Notes under the pieces: model-generated | The model's database searches: none | Told to the model about the DNA's origin: nothing | The model's input: only the letters and a program-made list of their open reading frames with translations | Assembly (NCBI GenBank): GCA_037157565.1 | Contig: JAZHRO010000019.1 | Location: 24,078,001 to 24,142,000, forward strand | Length of the DNA stretch: 64,000 nucleotides | Direction: 5' to 3' | Source of the DNA: Thalassia testudinum | Taxonomy: Eukaryota; Streptophyta; Magnoliopsida; Alismatales; Hydrocharitaceae | Translations under genes and position numbers: made by a program | Part shown: positions 11,898-23,887 of the stretch, piece by piece | How positions within the stretch are numbered: the first letter of the stretch is position 1 | Layout of the letters: each line of letters opens with the position of its first letter

Positions 11898-14431
11898 TGA
11901 TTGCACTGCAATCATGGGTCCTAATCAACCTAAATAATGTTCGAACCTATCTTAATTTGTGGATATTGCACTCATATCTTGCATATCATGCATTGCATCA
12001 ATCTATTTAGAATAAGATGAGATATCCTGCTATTTAATGATTTTTATTACTATTGGTAGGTAATAAAGTAATCCAGGATGGAGATAGTGGAATAAAGCAA
12101 TAAAAGAAGAAGAAGACTGATCCAGATAAGAGGAGTGAGGAGGAAAGCCTTATCCCTACCCTTAGAAACCTTAGGACAGCCTTCCCAAATCCAAAACCAC
12201 CTCCATTAGGACACCTTAGCCTCAAAACCCAAACATGGATAGCATTATCTGATGAGCCCATATTTGTGGGCTAAGTATGTATTTTAATGCCTAGACATTA
12301 AGTTAATATGTACATTTATATAGCATACATTAATATATAAATAGGATAACATAAATCTCATGCATTCCATGCATTACATGCATTGATAATATCATTTAGA
12401 ATATCATGCATTGAAATAGGATTATAATTAGTGTTTAACATAGAAGTTAAGGATTTGTACATAAATAACCCCTCATTTCTTTATTTTATTTATTTCTTTT
12501 TTCTTCTCCAACGGATGCATGCAGGAGAGTTGGCGCCAGCAACAATTGTGGATCCTTGTGCCCCACGATATCATTGCTTCACCAATATCCACCTGTGTGC
12601 CTCCTCCTGCAGCATAAAAGAAGGCAGCCGCATCATTAGAAGGGAGGCCACCACCATCCCGACCCACCACTGTGCAAAAGCCCTTGAGCTTCTCCATTTC
12701 ACCACCACTGACCTCGATTGCGGTAGTTTGGTCCACCACCGTAGGCATGCGTCATGATAGGACGCTCCGCCAAATCAGAGCAACTACATTACTGTGAGCA
12801 CCTTAGTGTGCACCCCTCCACGTTGCAACAACAACGCGCAGCACCACCCTCACCGCGATCACCAGCAACCACCTCCCGTTCCTCGCCCCTGCGCCAGTTA
12901 AGATTTTTGGGAATGATCCCAGACGTCTGACCTCCACCTTCCTCTTCGTTTTTCCTTTCTCTGTTTTTCCTCCACCGAAAATAACCCAAACACCAACAGC
13001 ACATCGCCTCCGCGCCTCGCCACCCTCACTACGCCTCCACGCGCACTGCCCCTCCAGCACACGCTTCTAGCAGTGCATGCGGCCTCATCACCCGTAGCAG
13101 CAACCTCCACGCTGCACCACCTCCTCAAGCGCACAGCAGCAGTAGCTGCCCTCCTCTAGCGCACCACCAGTGTCTGCACGTCGCACCGGCACCTCCGGCG
13201 CACCCAGCTCGCGCACCCCTCCGCGCACACAGCAGCAGACGCACCCTCTCCTCTTCATGCGCGTCACCTCTAGCGCCACGCCAGCACCTCCGCATGCCCG
13301 CCCCTTCAACACCTTGTCGACCCCGTAGCTCCAACACCTGCAGCCGCACACCCCACCTGACCTCCGTGCCTCCTTCTGCAGCGCCTGCACGTGCCTACAG
13401 CACTCGTGTGCGCCTGTGCGTGACCGCACGCCCGTGCATGCCCACGCGAGCAGCACCGCACCACCATCCTCAGCAGCTGCAGCCACCGCCGGAAACCACC
13501 CTTTGGCGGAGCTTCGCTCGGCTGACTCTGGCCACCTCGCAACCTGTCACCACCACTGCTGCAAAGCCCTTGCTCCGGCCAACCTAATCCCAAAAGGGCT
13601 CCTCCAATGAACCTCTCTCCCGTGCGTGAGGAGGAGAGAGGTAGAAACCTCTATTTTTGGTTGAATTAGTATTTACATTTCATGCCATTGCCACAAAAAT
13701 GATTTTTGATTTATCATTATTTATTGTGGTGATTTTATGCAAAGAACCTCCTGAAAAGATGTGTGGTCGGGCCCGGATAGGTTGTGTTAATATGGTGATT
13801 TTATCGTTGAAATGTGTATAGTGGTTAACCTAAATCGAGCCTAATCATCTCTTTACAAAATTTTTTTACTTGGCCTACTTGATTTTATTTTGGTCACTTT
13901 TAGGCCCAAGGTTGAACTCAGGGAAGTGGGATTAGAAGTGAAGTTTCTACGCCTTTCCTATAACGAATCTCTTCCATTCGTTTATTGTATTTTTGATATT
14001 TTTCTATTTAAGATTTTTTTTCTAATAATTTTTGTCCTTGAGGCACACCCTCAAAATCAGGTTCTTGGCTTTGAGCCAAATCAGGGTTTCAAAACTGGTC
14101 TTGCTATTCGCAAGATTGAGTACCTGCAAGTCAAGGATTATCTTTTCTCTTTTGTATATTTTTTTATCTTTTTACTTGGAGGAAAGAGAAACAGAAATAA
14201 AGTAAATATAGTATATATATATGTAGAAAGGGTGAAGGTGGAGATGGCATGTAGCACGGTGTCGAGTCGGTCGTCATCTAGAAAGACGCAACCAACAGGA
14301 CGAAGTGCCACGTGGAGTGTAAGGTGGATTGATGGAAGATGAGTGCGAACATGCTTTTTGTACACGTGTATCGGGGAATATCAGCAACTGGTGCAGATAT
14401 TCCCGCGATACCACGTATGGTAAGTGATATG

Positions 14432-14750
14432 AAAATATATATGTATATATGTAAATATATATATCTATATGTATATGTATATATATATAAGTATATAGAT
14501 GTATATATATATGTATGTATGTATATAGACTAATACATAGTTATATAAGTACTATTATATGTATAGATATATATATATATATATATACATGTATGTATGT
14601 ATATAAATATATGTATATATATTATGTATATATATATAAGTGTATAATAATGTATAAGTGAGAGTGTGCGTGTGCGAGAGTGTGAGTGTGTGTGTATCTG
14701 TAGAGAGAGAGGGAGAGAGAGGGAGGGAGGGAGAGAGAGAGAGAGAGCGC
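14432..14750. repeat. TATA/TATG, TG and GA low-complexity tracts in E
   Basis: Runs of TATA with GTATGTA variants (14432-14640), GTGTGTG (14650-14695) and AGAGAGGG (14703-14748). Simple sequence only. Confidence 0.9.
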
Positions 14751-15112
14751 TCGATTTTGCTAGAGTGAAGAAGGCTGGGAGTTAAGTCAGCCGGGTCCTC
14801 CAAGCGTCGTCTGATGCTAAGCGTGCAGGAGCGTGCACGCGCACGCGCAGGCGCGAAGGCACGTGAAGACGCGCGTGGAGGGAGTGAGTGCGAGGGAGGA
14901 CTGCAGCACACCGTGCTGTGTGAAGAGGCGAGTGCAGGTGCGAAGAAGCGGGTGGGCGTATGTGGGTGCTCGCAGCCGCTGAAGCGGGTGGGTGCGGGTG
15001 AAGGCAGATGAGCGGGTGAGATCTGGAGCGGGCCGGGGCTAGACGCGGGCGCGGGCTGGGACCAGTTGCGGCGCGCCGGGTGACCGATTAAGTGAGAAAC
15101 TTACTGGTCGCC

Positions 15113-15163
15113 GCACTGTAGCCACAATGTTCCGCTGAAACGCGTGAATAGTGGCTACAGTGC
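15113..15163. repeat. Perfect 13-bp inverted repeat in E
   Basis: GCACTGTAGCCAC at 15113-15125 and its exact complement GTGGCTACAGTGC at 15151-15163 enclose a 25-nt loop. It sits in the GC-rich part of E. Role unknown. Confidence 0.85.
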
Positions 15164-15530
15164 CGGGTCGAGCCGCGTGACCGGCCGTGCCCGGTTCTGT
15201 GAGTGCGGGAGGCGTGAGTGGCTGGCACGCACGTGGAGAAGCTGCGTCGGCTGCTGGCTTGCGGAGAGACGATTCGCGACAGGGCGCGCAGAGAGGGGCG
15301 AGGGCAGCCTGTAGGCATGCGCGCTGGCCTGCGTGCAGGCGCGTGGTGGCCTGCGTTGCTGCTGCCACCTTACTGCTGCTGCTGCGGACGAGCGGTGGCC
15401 GGTTGAGCTTCAAAGCTTGAAGCTCCTGTGGCAATGGCGGGGTTGGCTTGGAACGATGAAACGGGGAAGAGAACCACCACGCCCACCAGCTCTTTGATGA
15501 GCTGGGCGGTGGTGGACTCATGGTGGTGGT

Positions 15531-17114
15531 TGATTAGCCCATAGTTGTGGGCTATTTAAGTATTTAAGTGCCTAGACATTAGGTTAATTCTAACATTTAT
15601 TTAGCATAAATTAGGATGTAAATAGATTAATTCATATTTTTAATTTAATTACATAATCCATGCATTGCATTCATATTTTAAATGCATTTAGAATTAGCTT
15701 AGAATGGCATTCATTTAATGAGTTAACCAATTAGGTACATTGTTTTAGTTAACATAAAAGTTGAGGGTTTGTATATAAATAATCATAATATTTTAATAAT
15801 ATCCTTTATTCTTCTTCTTCTCAGCAACAGCTCGGTTGTCGCTGCAACGCCTCCTGCCGTACTAAAGCACATTCATGGATCAGCGGAGAAGGTGGATCTG
15901 CTCCCGCCTCTCCATTCAAATTCGTGAAGTTAGCTACAAAAAGAGGAGAGAGGCTGCTGAGCAAAGCAGGCCTCCACCACCGACCCACCACTGTGCAGAG
16001 AGTTCATCTCTCTTCCATTCCACACCACCGGCCTCAACCGCGGCGACGACCCTCCACTACTGTGGGCGTGTGGTGTGACAGGCCACACCGCCATCCGGAG
16101 GTCGTCCGCATTACCGTGAGCACCTCGCCGTCGTCATCAACAACCACCGTCGCTGCAATCACTCCTCAGCTAGTTAAGACATCCGGGAAGTTTCCTGGAC
16201 GTCTGAAGCTTCGACCTCCCACTCCTGCAACAACCACACTCGCCCGCTCACCTGAACCGCCAGCCCTCACCCGCTCACTCCACGCCCTCCAGCCGCACGC
16301 AAGGCGGGCACGGCCAGTAGTCTTCCTGCGCCTCTAGCCTTCGTGTGTACCCGCGCCCACCGCCAACAGTGCGCGCACCCGCCTGCAGCCTTCCCGCGTC
16401 TGCACGCCTTCCGCCTGCAACCTCCCTGCCGCTACCTGCAGTGCTCCGCCAACAGGCTGCGCGCACCCATGCCAGCGTGCAGCACCGGCTGCAACGCTCA
16501 CCCGCACGCAGCAGCAGAGCCGCCCTCCTCCAGCACGCGCACCCGCCTGCAGCACCTTTCGCCAACAGGCCGCGCGCACTGCCCACCAACAGCAACTGCA
16601 GCATCGTTTGCAGCCACCTCTGCCGGAGCTCGTCCGGCCAGCTCCGACCACCGTGCAACACGCTGCTACCACCGCTTCGAAGCCCTCGGTCCAAAGAACT
16701 TCCTCCGAGCTTCCCGCGTCTGGCCGTCCACTCCTCGTCGCCACGGCCAAGGGGAATAAATCCCCTATTTTGCTATAGTAAAATTGCCATTAATAATTAC
16801 ATTTTCTGCCATTGTCAATTTTAATGATATTTTATTGATTCTGCATTGCAACAAATATCCTCTAGTCATTAAGAATTGCTATTTCAGCATGATTTCTTGA
16901 TTCAACCTTAATCTGAAGGAAATTTTGGCATGGTTCTTGTCTAAACTAACTACGAACAAACGTTTTTAACTGGTGCGAATTTAAATACGTCATTGCCTCC
17001 CTGTGGATACGACCCGCTCTTCTGCGAGTGGTTATTTCTTTTTAAATATTGATTAGTCGATTTTTCCACCACATAAAACTGCAAACGACTTTAAAGCGAA
17101 CAATCGACTCGTCA
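15531..17114 (+). repeat. 5' LTR of element C
   Basis: 1584 bp, TGATTAG to CTCGTCA. A stem TAGCCCA/TGGGCTA lies at 15535-15554. TATAAAT at 15774-15780 is a plausible TATA box. The middle (16000-16740) is GC-rich. Near 16175-16205 a degenerate module (acatccgg...ggacgtctga) echoes the GACGTC palindromes of other families. Confidence 0.92.
15774..15780 (+). promoter_or_regulatory. Candidate TATA box, C 5' LTR
   Basis: TATAAAT inside GTATATAAATAA, about 240 bp into the LTR. Conserved in the 3' LTR at about 21724-21733 and in D (TACATAAATAA), as expected of a U3 promoter. Prediction only. Confidence 0.5.
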
Positions 17115-17116
17115 AA

Positions 17117-17134
17117 TGGCACCGTTGCCGGGGA
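17117..17134 (+). promoter_or_regulatory. Primer-binding site of element C
   Basis: TGGCACCGTTGCCGGGGA, two bases after the LTR end. One mismatch to the tRNA-Asp complement. Confidence 0.92.
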
Positions 17135-18379
17135 GGCAACAGACGCAATAACTTCACCTGATTTTATTTTGATTATTTGTCAATTGCACAGTGATTTGAC
17201 CATTTATTATTTTCTTTTCTGTGCGAGAAAATTTATACAAGAATCAGCCATTGTGAGAGGCAACCCTTGACATCGCTAGAGGAGAATTGGATGAGCTATT
17301 TTGAAAAGGAAAAGGACGAGGATGCGACGGTCATCATTGTATATTTAGTCGCTAATCTGATTAGAATAGAATTAAGACTTTAGATTTATTTTTTCATTGC
17401 ATTTGATTTGAAACCCTTGTTTTGGGGTATATTTTGAGGGGTTTGTTTCGCGATTTTGTTTTGGGCCCGTGTTGGGTATTTTTTGGGAGCCTGTTCCCTT
17501 TTCTTTAGATTTAGGTTTTTAGTTTATTGATTACTTTTATTTTCTTGTGCATAAGTAGTTTAAAAAAAATAATAAAATAAAACAAATGAGCTACCTGCTA
17601 GAAGCTGCCTGCCCCTAGGACGAACCATTTAGGTTTGTATGAGCAGCCTCTAGATTTATTTCTCTGCATTGCGTGCATTCTCTCATCGTTGATTGCTGAA
17701 AGCAAGGTACGCATTTTCTTACTTTGCATCCTATTCTTGATCACGCATTGCATTTGGACTTAATGCGAAGACCACCTAATCTATATTGAATAAATTAAAC
17801 AGGTGGTCACATATTTTCTAGAAAAAGGACTAATTAAAGGAGGGATATTTTAAAAACCAAGGATTTGATTTTCAAACTTGGTGTACGATTCAAAATTCAA
17901 AATCTTTTGCGGTGTATGCACACTTATTTCACTTGCACCACAGCACGCTTCTATACACTCCTTAGGTTTGGAAATACTAGGATAAGAGCCCTCCTATCGT
18001 TGGATTCTGAAGTGTTTGGAACTTGAGATCAAAGGTTTTGTAAATCCAAAGAGGGGGATACCTTGTTACGGATTTTTGGGGGTAGTTGAGAAGCACCACG
18101 AAAGCACAGCTTCAAAGGAAGGCTTAGGCCTACTTGCATCCCTCGATCTTTTGTCTTTGGAGTTGCTCTACCATTTGAGATTTAGGGAAGAACACCTAAG
18201 CTCCAACTAGGTCTTCTTAGGTGAGCCATAGGTCGACAATAGGCGCGTAAATTGATTGAACAAATTGTATTGTCACCTGCAATCTGACTTAAAATCAAAA
18301 GCCTAAATTGGGAAAGACCTAAAAGGTCCTTTTTGAATTGTGTTTTGCTTGGGAAATTCTGATTGAGGTGTGAGTTAGA
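17135..18379 (+). other. Leader of element C, non-coding
   Basis: About 1.25 kb, T-rich in the middle (17380-17560). It shares AGGCAACCCTTGACA near 17259 with the leader of D (24021) and other stretches with the leader of A. A short frame at 18016-18210 has no recognisable similarity and is treated as chance. Likely holds the packaging signal (inference). Confidence 0.65.
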
Positions 18380-20152
18380 ATGGACCACATTGATTTTCAT
18401 CCTTTCACATCTTGGTCACACCCTCACCCCCACTCTGCATCCTTCGATCCCAGACACCGAGATGGTCCATCCCTTGATGGACATAATGACAATCATTGGG
18501 ATCCGTTTTACTCCTATTATAGGAGTATTGGCCTGGTTAAGCCCCAAATCAGTGAGCAGAACCTAGGAGCGGGATTTGCTTTGCCCAATATCCCACACAC
18601 CATAGAAATACCCAACCCACCCTCCCTGAAAAATTATTATGGTTGGACAGACACTCCTGGGTACTATAAGCCTGAGCCTGACTTCTCTCATGATAGAAAT
18701 GACCTCTCCTCGTTGAAGATGGAAATACAGAAAATGCAAAATGAAATGATTGAATTGTTAGGAGAATCTTCGAGAGCAGGCCAACAAGAAAGAGATGAAA
18801 TTAGCCACCCAATCTACCCCATTGAGGATGACGTACACCCCTCTACAATAGATGCATCTCCCGTGGGAGAGCTATGCTTTAAGTTGGAGGGAAATTCTGG
18901 GGAGAATAGCTACTTTTCGAGGATCAATTTTGAAACCTCCCCATTAGATGACACTTCCTTGAGAAATCCACACCTTAGGTGGGAGGAAGATACACATGAA
19001 AGTAGCTATGCATTGGAACAAGAAAGGTGGCAACTCGAGGAAGATGATGATAAGGTTGAGTATCCACCTGAATTATATTGGAGTCAAAAGAAGGGAATGA
19101 TGGTACCATTGGAAGACCTCGACCTAGATGATAGTATTTTCGTGACATTTGATGAAGTGGGTCAAAGTCAGGTTGTTAATCCTACCCTCCCTTCTGATCA
19201 CGATATGGAACTCAAGCCCACCCTTAGGGAACCTAACCCTAAAGAAATTGACCTATCTGAGGAGTCTGATATTACCAATGTAAACCATTTACCTCAGATA
19301 GAGCACCCTAGGGGATCTGCTGAGATATTAAATGATTCTAGACCTCGCGTACATGATGAATTATGTGATGAGGAGAAAGACAAATTATATGAGGAACCTA
19401 CATTCAAGATTTGGAGTGACACTGAGGGTGATTATGTCTTATTTGAAGAGTTAGCCCCTGAGGATGTCACAAATTTGACCAAATTAGGTTTCCTTAGCAC
19501 AGCCATTGATGATATTTCTCCTCATGATGAAATGATGGAAAATTTGGAAGCAATTTCTAAGATTTATGTGGATTCACATATAGACTTCGGGGAAGATTTG
19601 AGTAAAGAATAAAAACTCGGGGATGACATTGATAGAATAATCCCTAGATCTGTTGCTTCCAACCTGCCTTCATTCATTTCGAAGTCACCCTCTGATTCAC
19701 TTATATTTGAAAGCGAAATTGTGACCCCTGATGAAGAGCAGGAAGATACATGTGATGGTGCAAGGAATGCTAGGGATGAAATTGAGGATTTAGAAAGAGT
19801 GTTTGGGATGGACACTGAGCTGATTAAACCCAACCTAGATCTTATGGCCATCCCGCAACCTCGTAAATTGGACACCCTAGACGATCCTTGCCTTAGAGAA
19901 TTACTCACTTTTGTTCTGATCAGGGGGCTTAGCAGACCAATATTTCCCGTAATGGAGTATCGGGTATGGATTGATGATTTCTTTAGTCAGTCCATTACCC
20001 TGGGGGTTTATCTCTGCACCATTCCTTCCCCATTCTTTTTGGAGGATCCATCTTATCCTCCCCCTACCCCTTTAGAGGTTGTTATACCTGTTTATCCTTT
20101 AGAACCTCTTTTGGTGGCCTGGGAAGATTTCATTCCCATTTTAGTTGGGTGA
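18380..20152 (+). CDS. Unknown acidic ORF of element C, one in-frame TAA
   Basis: An ATG at 18380 opens 410 codons to a TAA at 19610-19612. The same frame then runs on without another stop for 179 codons to TGA 20150-20152. I recognise no gag, protease, RT, integrase or envelope motif. Visible features: a His/Pro-rich start; an aromatic patch (NYYGWTDTPGYYKPEP, about residues 86-101); a short coiled-coil-like helix (SLKMEIQKMQNEMIELL, about 112-128); then a long Asp/Glu-rich, probably disordered stretch with Trp and Tyr scattered (RWQLEEDDDKVEYPPELYW). The C-terminal part is more hydrophobic and Pro-rich. It occupies exactly the place of gag-pol. Possibilities: a structural accessory protein, a captured host fragment or a highly diverged gag. 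The TAA may be decay (CAA to TAA) or a readthrough site; I favour decay. Confidence 0.7.
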
Positions 20153-20320
20153 GCATTTGCTATTGGGATTCATCATCTGCTCGCCAACATCCTAGGTTAC
20201 CTATTTTCTAGGCCAACATTGCTTTGCTCATTTTTAGGGTCTATTTCTGCAATTCTTGAACCTGATTTGTAGGTTCTTTGGCTATTCAGCCCAGCTCTGA
20301 CCTAGGTAATATCCTTCTAT

Positions 20321-20357
20321 GCAATGAGGACATTGCAGATTTTAGGCATGGGGGGGT
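20321..20357 (+). promoter_or_regulatory. CAATG-hairpin and internal G-tract (C)
   Basis: CAATG-AGGA-CATTG (20322-20335) is followed 14 bases later by ATGGGGGGG. The same combination is found in A, B, D and H. It resembles the terminal PPT (GCATGGGGGTA) and may act as an internal polypurine tract. Confidence 0.7.
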
Positions 20358-20893
20358 GTACTTGGGGATATACATAGCATAGTGCATTCATTGCATACAT
20401 TTGCATAAACAAAAAAAAAAGAGTTTTGAGCTTAACTGGCTAAGTCCTGCATTCTTAAGCAAATTAGAACTCTAGGGTAGACTTAATTAATTCTAGGGTC
20501 AAACTTTAGAAGCTAAATGAGCTGCTAGCTTTAGACCTTTAGGGTCCTTTGTGGACTTAAAAACTTAAGTAGGAGTTAAGTTGCAGACCATTCCTCAATA
20601 GGTTGAGGAAGGGAAGCTAGGGTTTGAGTTAAAAGGTGGGGTAGTACCTGGAGTCTTGTTCTACTTTTTGGTTTTCGGGTCCTTGTAACTCAAGCATCCA
20701 AATTTCACACACTTGGTCTGGTAATTAACTTAATTTCTTTCTTTCTGAAAAGAGATTTGTTTCTCTTAGTTTTGACTTAGGAGAGGCTTGAAAGCACATT
20801 TTGATTGGAAGAGTTCCCGCCGCAGGAGAGGTGGAGTATATACTCACCTTGAGGATGCGATGATAACATATTACCTCCTCGGCGCATGTCTCT

Positions 20894-21081
20894 TAGGATA
20901 TCCATCCTACTGGGGGCATGTAAGCGTATTGTGCGGTTCAGGTACCATAGGCGGCCCTATCTCAAAGTGCCGATTGCCATAGGCCTGAATTCGCTTAAGA
21001 AATCCATGGGCGATACTATCTCGAAGTGTCGATTGCCAGGAGTTCTTGGGGTCGTTATGGGCGGTGCTATCTCGAAGCATC
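20894..21081 (+). other. Conserved hairpin array in C (candidate RNA element)
   Basis: A leading hairpin TAGGAT-ATCC-ATCCTA (20894-20909) is followed by CTGGGGGCATGTAAG. Three hairpins with a 7-nt loop ATCTC(G/A)A follow: 20953-20971 (GGCCCT/AGTGCC, one mismatch), 21012-21030 (GATACT/AGTGTC) and 21063-21081 (GGTGCT/AGCATC). Start-to-start distances are 59 and 51. The same array with different stem sequences is in B and D. Confidence 0.75.
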
Positions 21082-21469
21082 GAAAGCCAGGCACCCTTCG
21101 AGGTATGGTAATGGGGACAATGAATCCGACACTGACCGTGTTGATAGCTGATCTGAGGTTATACTTAGAAGAATAAAATAATATATATATATATAACTTT
21201 TTCCTTTAACCCAAATAACTCAGACCAATGCACAGGCACGGATGCTTTAATCTCAGGGATCAATAAACTTTAGGGTAGAGTCAGAAATCAGTGAAACTTG
21301 TGCCTACAACTCGTCTTTAGCCGACCTAGTCAATAACTTAGCAACTACTTAGGAACCTTGGGTCTAGAGTCTAAACTTAATATGCTTCTGAAGGAAGACC
21401 AAGTGAGTTAACTAGTCTACATGGAGTGCTAGGTTTCACTTAATTTTGCTAGGGACTAGCAAAAACTAG

Positions 21470-21480
21470 GCATGGGGGTA
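21470..21480 (+). promoter_or_regulatory. 3' polypurine tract of element C
   Basis: GCATGGGGGTA, two bases before the 3' LTR. Preceded by GGGACTAGCAAAA, a block shared with the A, B and D PPT regions. Confidence 0.85.
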
Positions 21481-21482
21481 TT

Positions 21483-23054
21483 TGATTAGCCCATAATTGT
21501 AGGCTATTTAAGTATTTAAGTGCCTAGACATTAGGTTAATTCTAACATTTATTTACCATAAATTAGGATGTAAATAGATTAATTCATATTTTTAATTTAA
21601 TTACATAATCCATGCATTGCATTTATATTTTAAATGCATTTAGAATTAGCTTAGAATGGCATTCATTTAATTAGGTAACCAATTAGGTACATTGTTTTAG
21701 TTAACATAAAAGTTGAGGGTTTGTATATAAATAACCATAATATTTTAATAATATCCTTTATTCTTCTTCTCAGCAATGGCTCGGCTGCCGCTGCAACGCC
21801 TCCTGCTGCACTAAAGCACATTCATGGATCCGCGGAGAAGGTGGATCTGCTCCTGCCTCTCCATTCAAATTCTTGAAGTCAGCTACAAAAAGAGGAGAGA
21901 GGCTATCGAGCGAGGTAGGCCTCCACCACCGACCCACCACTGTGCAGAGAGTTCTTCTCTCTTCCATTCCACACCGCCGGCCTCAACTGCGGCGTCGACC
22001 CTCCACCACCGTGGACGTGTGGTGTGATAGGCCACACTGCCATCCGGAGGTCGTCCGCATTACCGTGAGCACCTCGCCGTGCACCTCCCTCGCCGTTGTC
22101 ATCAACAACCACCGTCACTGCAATCACCCCTCAGCTAGTTAAGATGTCCGGGAAGTTTCTCGGATGTCTGAAGCTTCGACCTCCCACTCCTGCAACAACC
22201 ACACTCGCCCGCTCACTCCACGCCCTCCAGCCGCGTGCAAGGCAGGCACGGCCAGCAGTCTTCCCGCGCCTCCAGCCTTCGTGTGTACCTACGCCCACCG
22301 CCAACAGTGCACGCACCCGCCTGCAACCTTCCCGCGTCTGCGCGCCATCCGCTTGCAACCTCCCCGCCGCTACCTGCAGTGCTCCACCAACAGGCCGCGT
22401 GCACCCACGCCAGCATGCAGCACCGGCTGCAGCGCTCACCCGCACGCAGCAGTAGGGCCACCCTCCTCCAGCGCGCGCACCTGCCTGTAGCGCCTTCCAC
22501 CAATAGGCCGAGCGCATCGCCCGTCAACAGCAACTGCAGCACCGTTTGCAGCCACCTCCACTGGAGCTCGTCCGGCCGGCTTCGGCCACCACGTGACACG
22601 CCGCCACCACCACTTCGAAGCCCTTGGTCCAAAGAACTTCCTTCGAGCTTCCCTCGTCTGGCCGTCCACTCCTCGTCGCGCACTGCCAAGGGGAATAAAT
22701 CCCCTGTTTTGCTACAGTAACATTGCCATTAATAATTACATTTTGTTCCATTGTCAATTTTTAATGATATTTTATTGATTCTGCATTGCAACAAATATCC
22801 TCTAGTCTTTAAGAATTGCTATTTCAGCATGATTTCTTGATTCAACCTTAATCTGAAGGCAATTTTGGCTTGATTCTTGTCTAAGCTAACTACGAACAAA
22901 CATTTTTAACCGGTGCAAATTTAAATACGTCATTGCATCCCTGTGGATACGACCCGCTCTTATGCGTGTGGTTATTTCTTTTTAAATATTGATTAGTCGA
23001 TTTTTCCACCACATAAAACTGCAAACGACTTTAAAGCGAGCAATCGACTCGTTA
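21483..23054 (+). repeat. 3' LTR of element C
   Basis: 1572 bp, homologous to 15531-17114 with scattered substitutions and small indels. Its last bases read GTTA instead of GTCA, a terminal CA decayed to TA. The GTGGT duplication follows at once. Confidence 0.92.
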
Positions 23055-23869
23055 GTGGTTGTGCACCACAATGAGGTACTCCTGCCTGCAGAGTGGCTCC
23101 TCAGAGGAGGAGGGGTTGCGTATGGAGGGAGAAAGGAGGAGATGGCCTGGAAAAGAAGCTGCTGTGGTTTTTTTGGCATGGACCAGGCTCACTTTGCAAA
23201 GAAGCAAGCCGAGCCTATTTAAAGAGGAAGAAGGCATGCATAGCCATGCCCTGGTTGTGCATGGCTGTGCATGGCCTGCAGGGAGTGCTTACTGTAGGGC
23301 AAGCTGTTGTGCAAAGCATGGCGTGAGGAAGAAGAGGCCATGTCTTGCAGCTGCGGGAAGAATTCAAAGTCAAATAAAAATAAAAAATAGAGATGGTGAA
23401 TTTTGCAAAGTAGCACTTGAGGAAAAATGTAAATTTCAAGGCCATTTATTTCACTCTCCTCCCCTCTCAATTAAATGCATGCATGCGTGTATTTTTACAA
23501 ATGCGACTATGGATACCTAATATGCACTGGTAATGCTAGGAAATAGCATAAGACGGCATAATTGCAGGTGTATTTTGCAGTGTAATCACCTCCCTATTTC
23601 TCGTAAATGCAAAATCAGCTCATCTAATCATTGTTACATTGATCTAAAGGTGATTTTAATTCGATTTCTTAGGGAAATTAATTGTGGACATTTTCTTTTA
23701 ACCCTTACGAGTTTAAATAGGCTATTGCCTCCCTGTGGATACGACCCACTCCTAATTGAGTGGTTATTTTAATTGTTGATTAGTCGATTTTTCCACCACT
23801 TACATACTACAACAATGCGTTATTTCATTTGCAAAACTTAATTGAAAGCGGGAAAACGACACGTCAAAT

Positions 23870-23887
23870 GGCGCCATTGCCGGGGAG
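23870..23887 (+). promoter_or_regulatory. Primer-binding site of element D
   Basis: TGGCGCCATTGCCGGGGA, two bases after the LTR end at 23867. One mismatch to the tRNA-Asp complement. A 230-bp leader follows before gag. Confidence 0.92.

Larger units (their letters stand above)
20153..21482 (+). other. Post-ORF non-coding region of element C
   Basis: 1.33 kb between the ORF stop and the 3' LTR, homologous to 45932-47237 of D. It contains the CAATG hairpin plus G-tract, a T/G-rich stretch, the hairpin array (20894-21081) and the PPT. No gene is visible. Confidence 0.8.
15531..23054 (+). mobile_element. Element C: non-autonomous relative of D carrying an unknown ORF
   Basis: 7524 bp with TSD GTGGT (15526-15530 and 23055-23059). 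5' LTR 15531-17114, PBS 17117, leader, one long ORF 18380-20152, non-coding 3' region, PPT, 3' LTR 21483-23054. There is no gag or pol. LTR and post-ORF sequences are homologous to D: TGATTAGCCCATA against TGATGAGCCCATA starts, shared CTAGACATTA, shared hairpin array. The proteins for mobility must come from another element; a D-like element is the obvious candidate (inference). Confidence 0.9.
13752..23588. mobile_element. E: putative solo LTR in D's 5' LTR, carrying C
   Basis: TSD CCTCC at 13747-13751 and 23589-23593. Starts TGAAAAG and ends TAATCA. E's own sequence is 13752-15530 plus 23060-23588, about 2.3 kb. It contains no PBS, PPT or coding. It has long TA/GA low-complexity tracts and a GC-rich block. 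The exact target is proved by the intact 3' LTR of D at 48714-48730. Solo LTR is the likeliest identity, but no second copy is available. Confidence 0.8.
12250..23867 (+). repeat. 5' LTR of element D, split by E
   Basis: LTR sequence is 12250-13751 plus 23594-23867, about 1776 bp net. It matches the 3' LTR 47238-48995 (1758 bp), including the junction, where the 3' copy runs uninterrupted through the CCTCC target. It has a TATA-like region near 12458 and a GC-rich, Pro-codon-like middle (12640-13620) that produces many spurious reading frames on both strands. Confidence 0.9.

Noticed and set aside
13890..14342. 150-codon frame in E
   Set aside because: The start codon position is doubtful, composition is low-complexity and no motif is seen; it runs into a TA repeat.
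15039..15521. Long GC-rich reading frames on both strands in LTRs (also 12803-13610, 16275-16824, 22131-22720, 26683-27371, 34420-35314, 40303-41099, 47998-48639)
   Set aside because: They overlap on both strands, are rich in Arg, Pro, Ala and Ser, have no domain, and lie inside LTRs whose repeat copies break the frames. Compositional artefacts.
18016..18210. 64-codon frame upstream of the C ORF
   Set aside because: Not seen in related leaders, no motif; treated as leader sequence.
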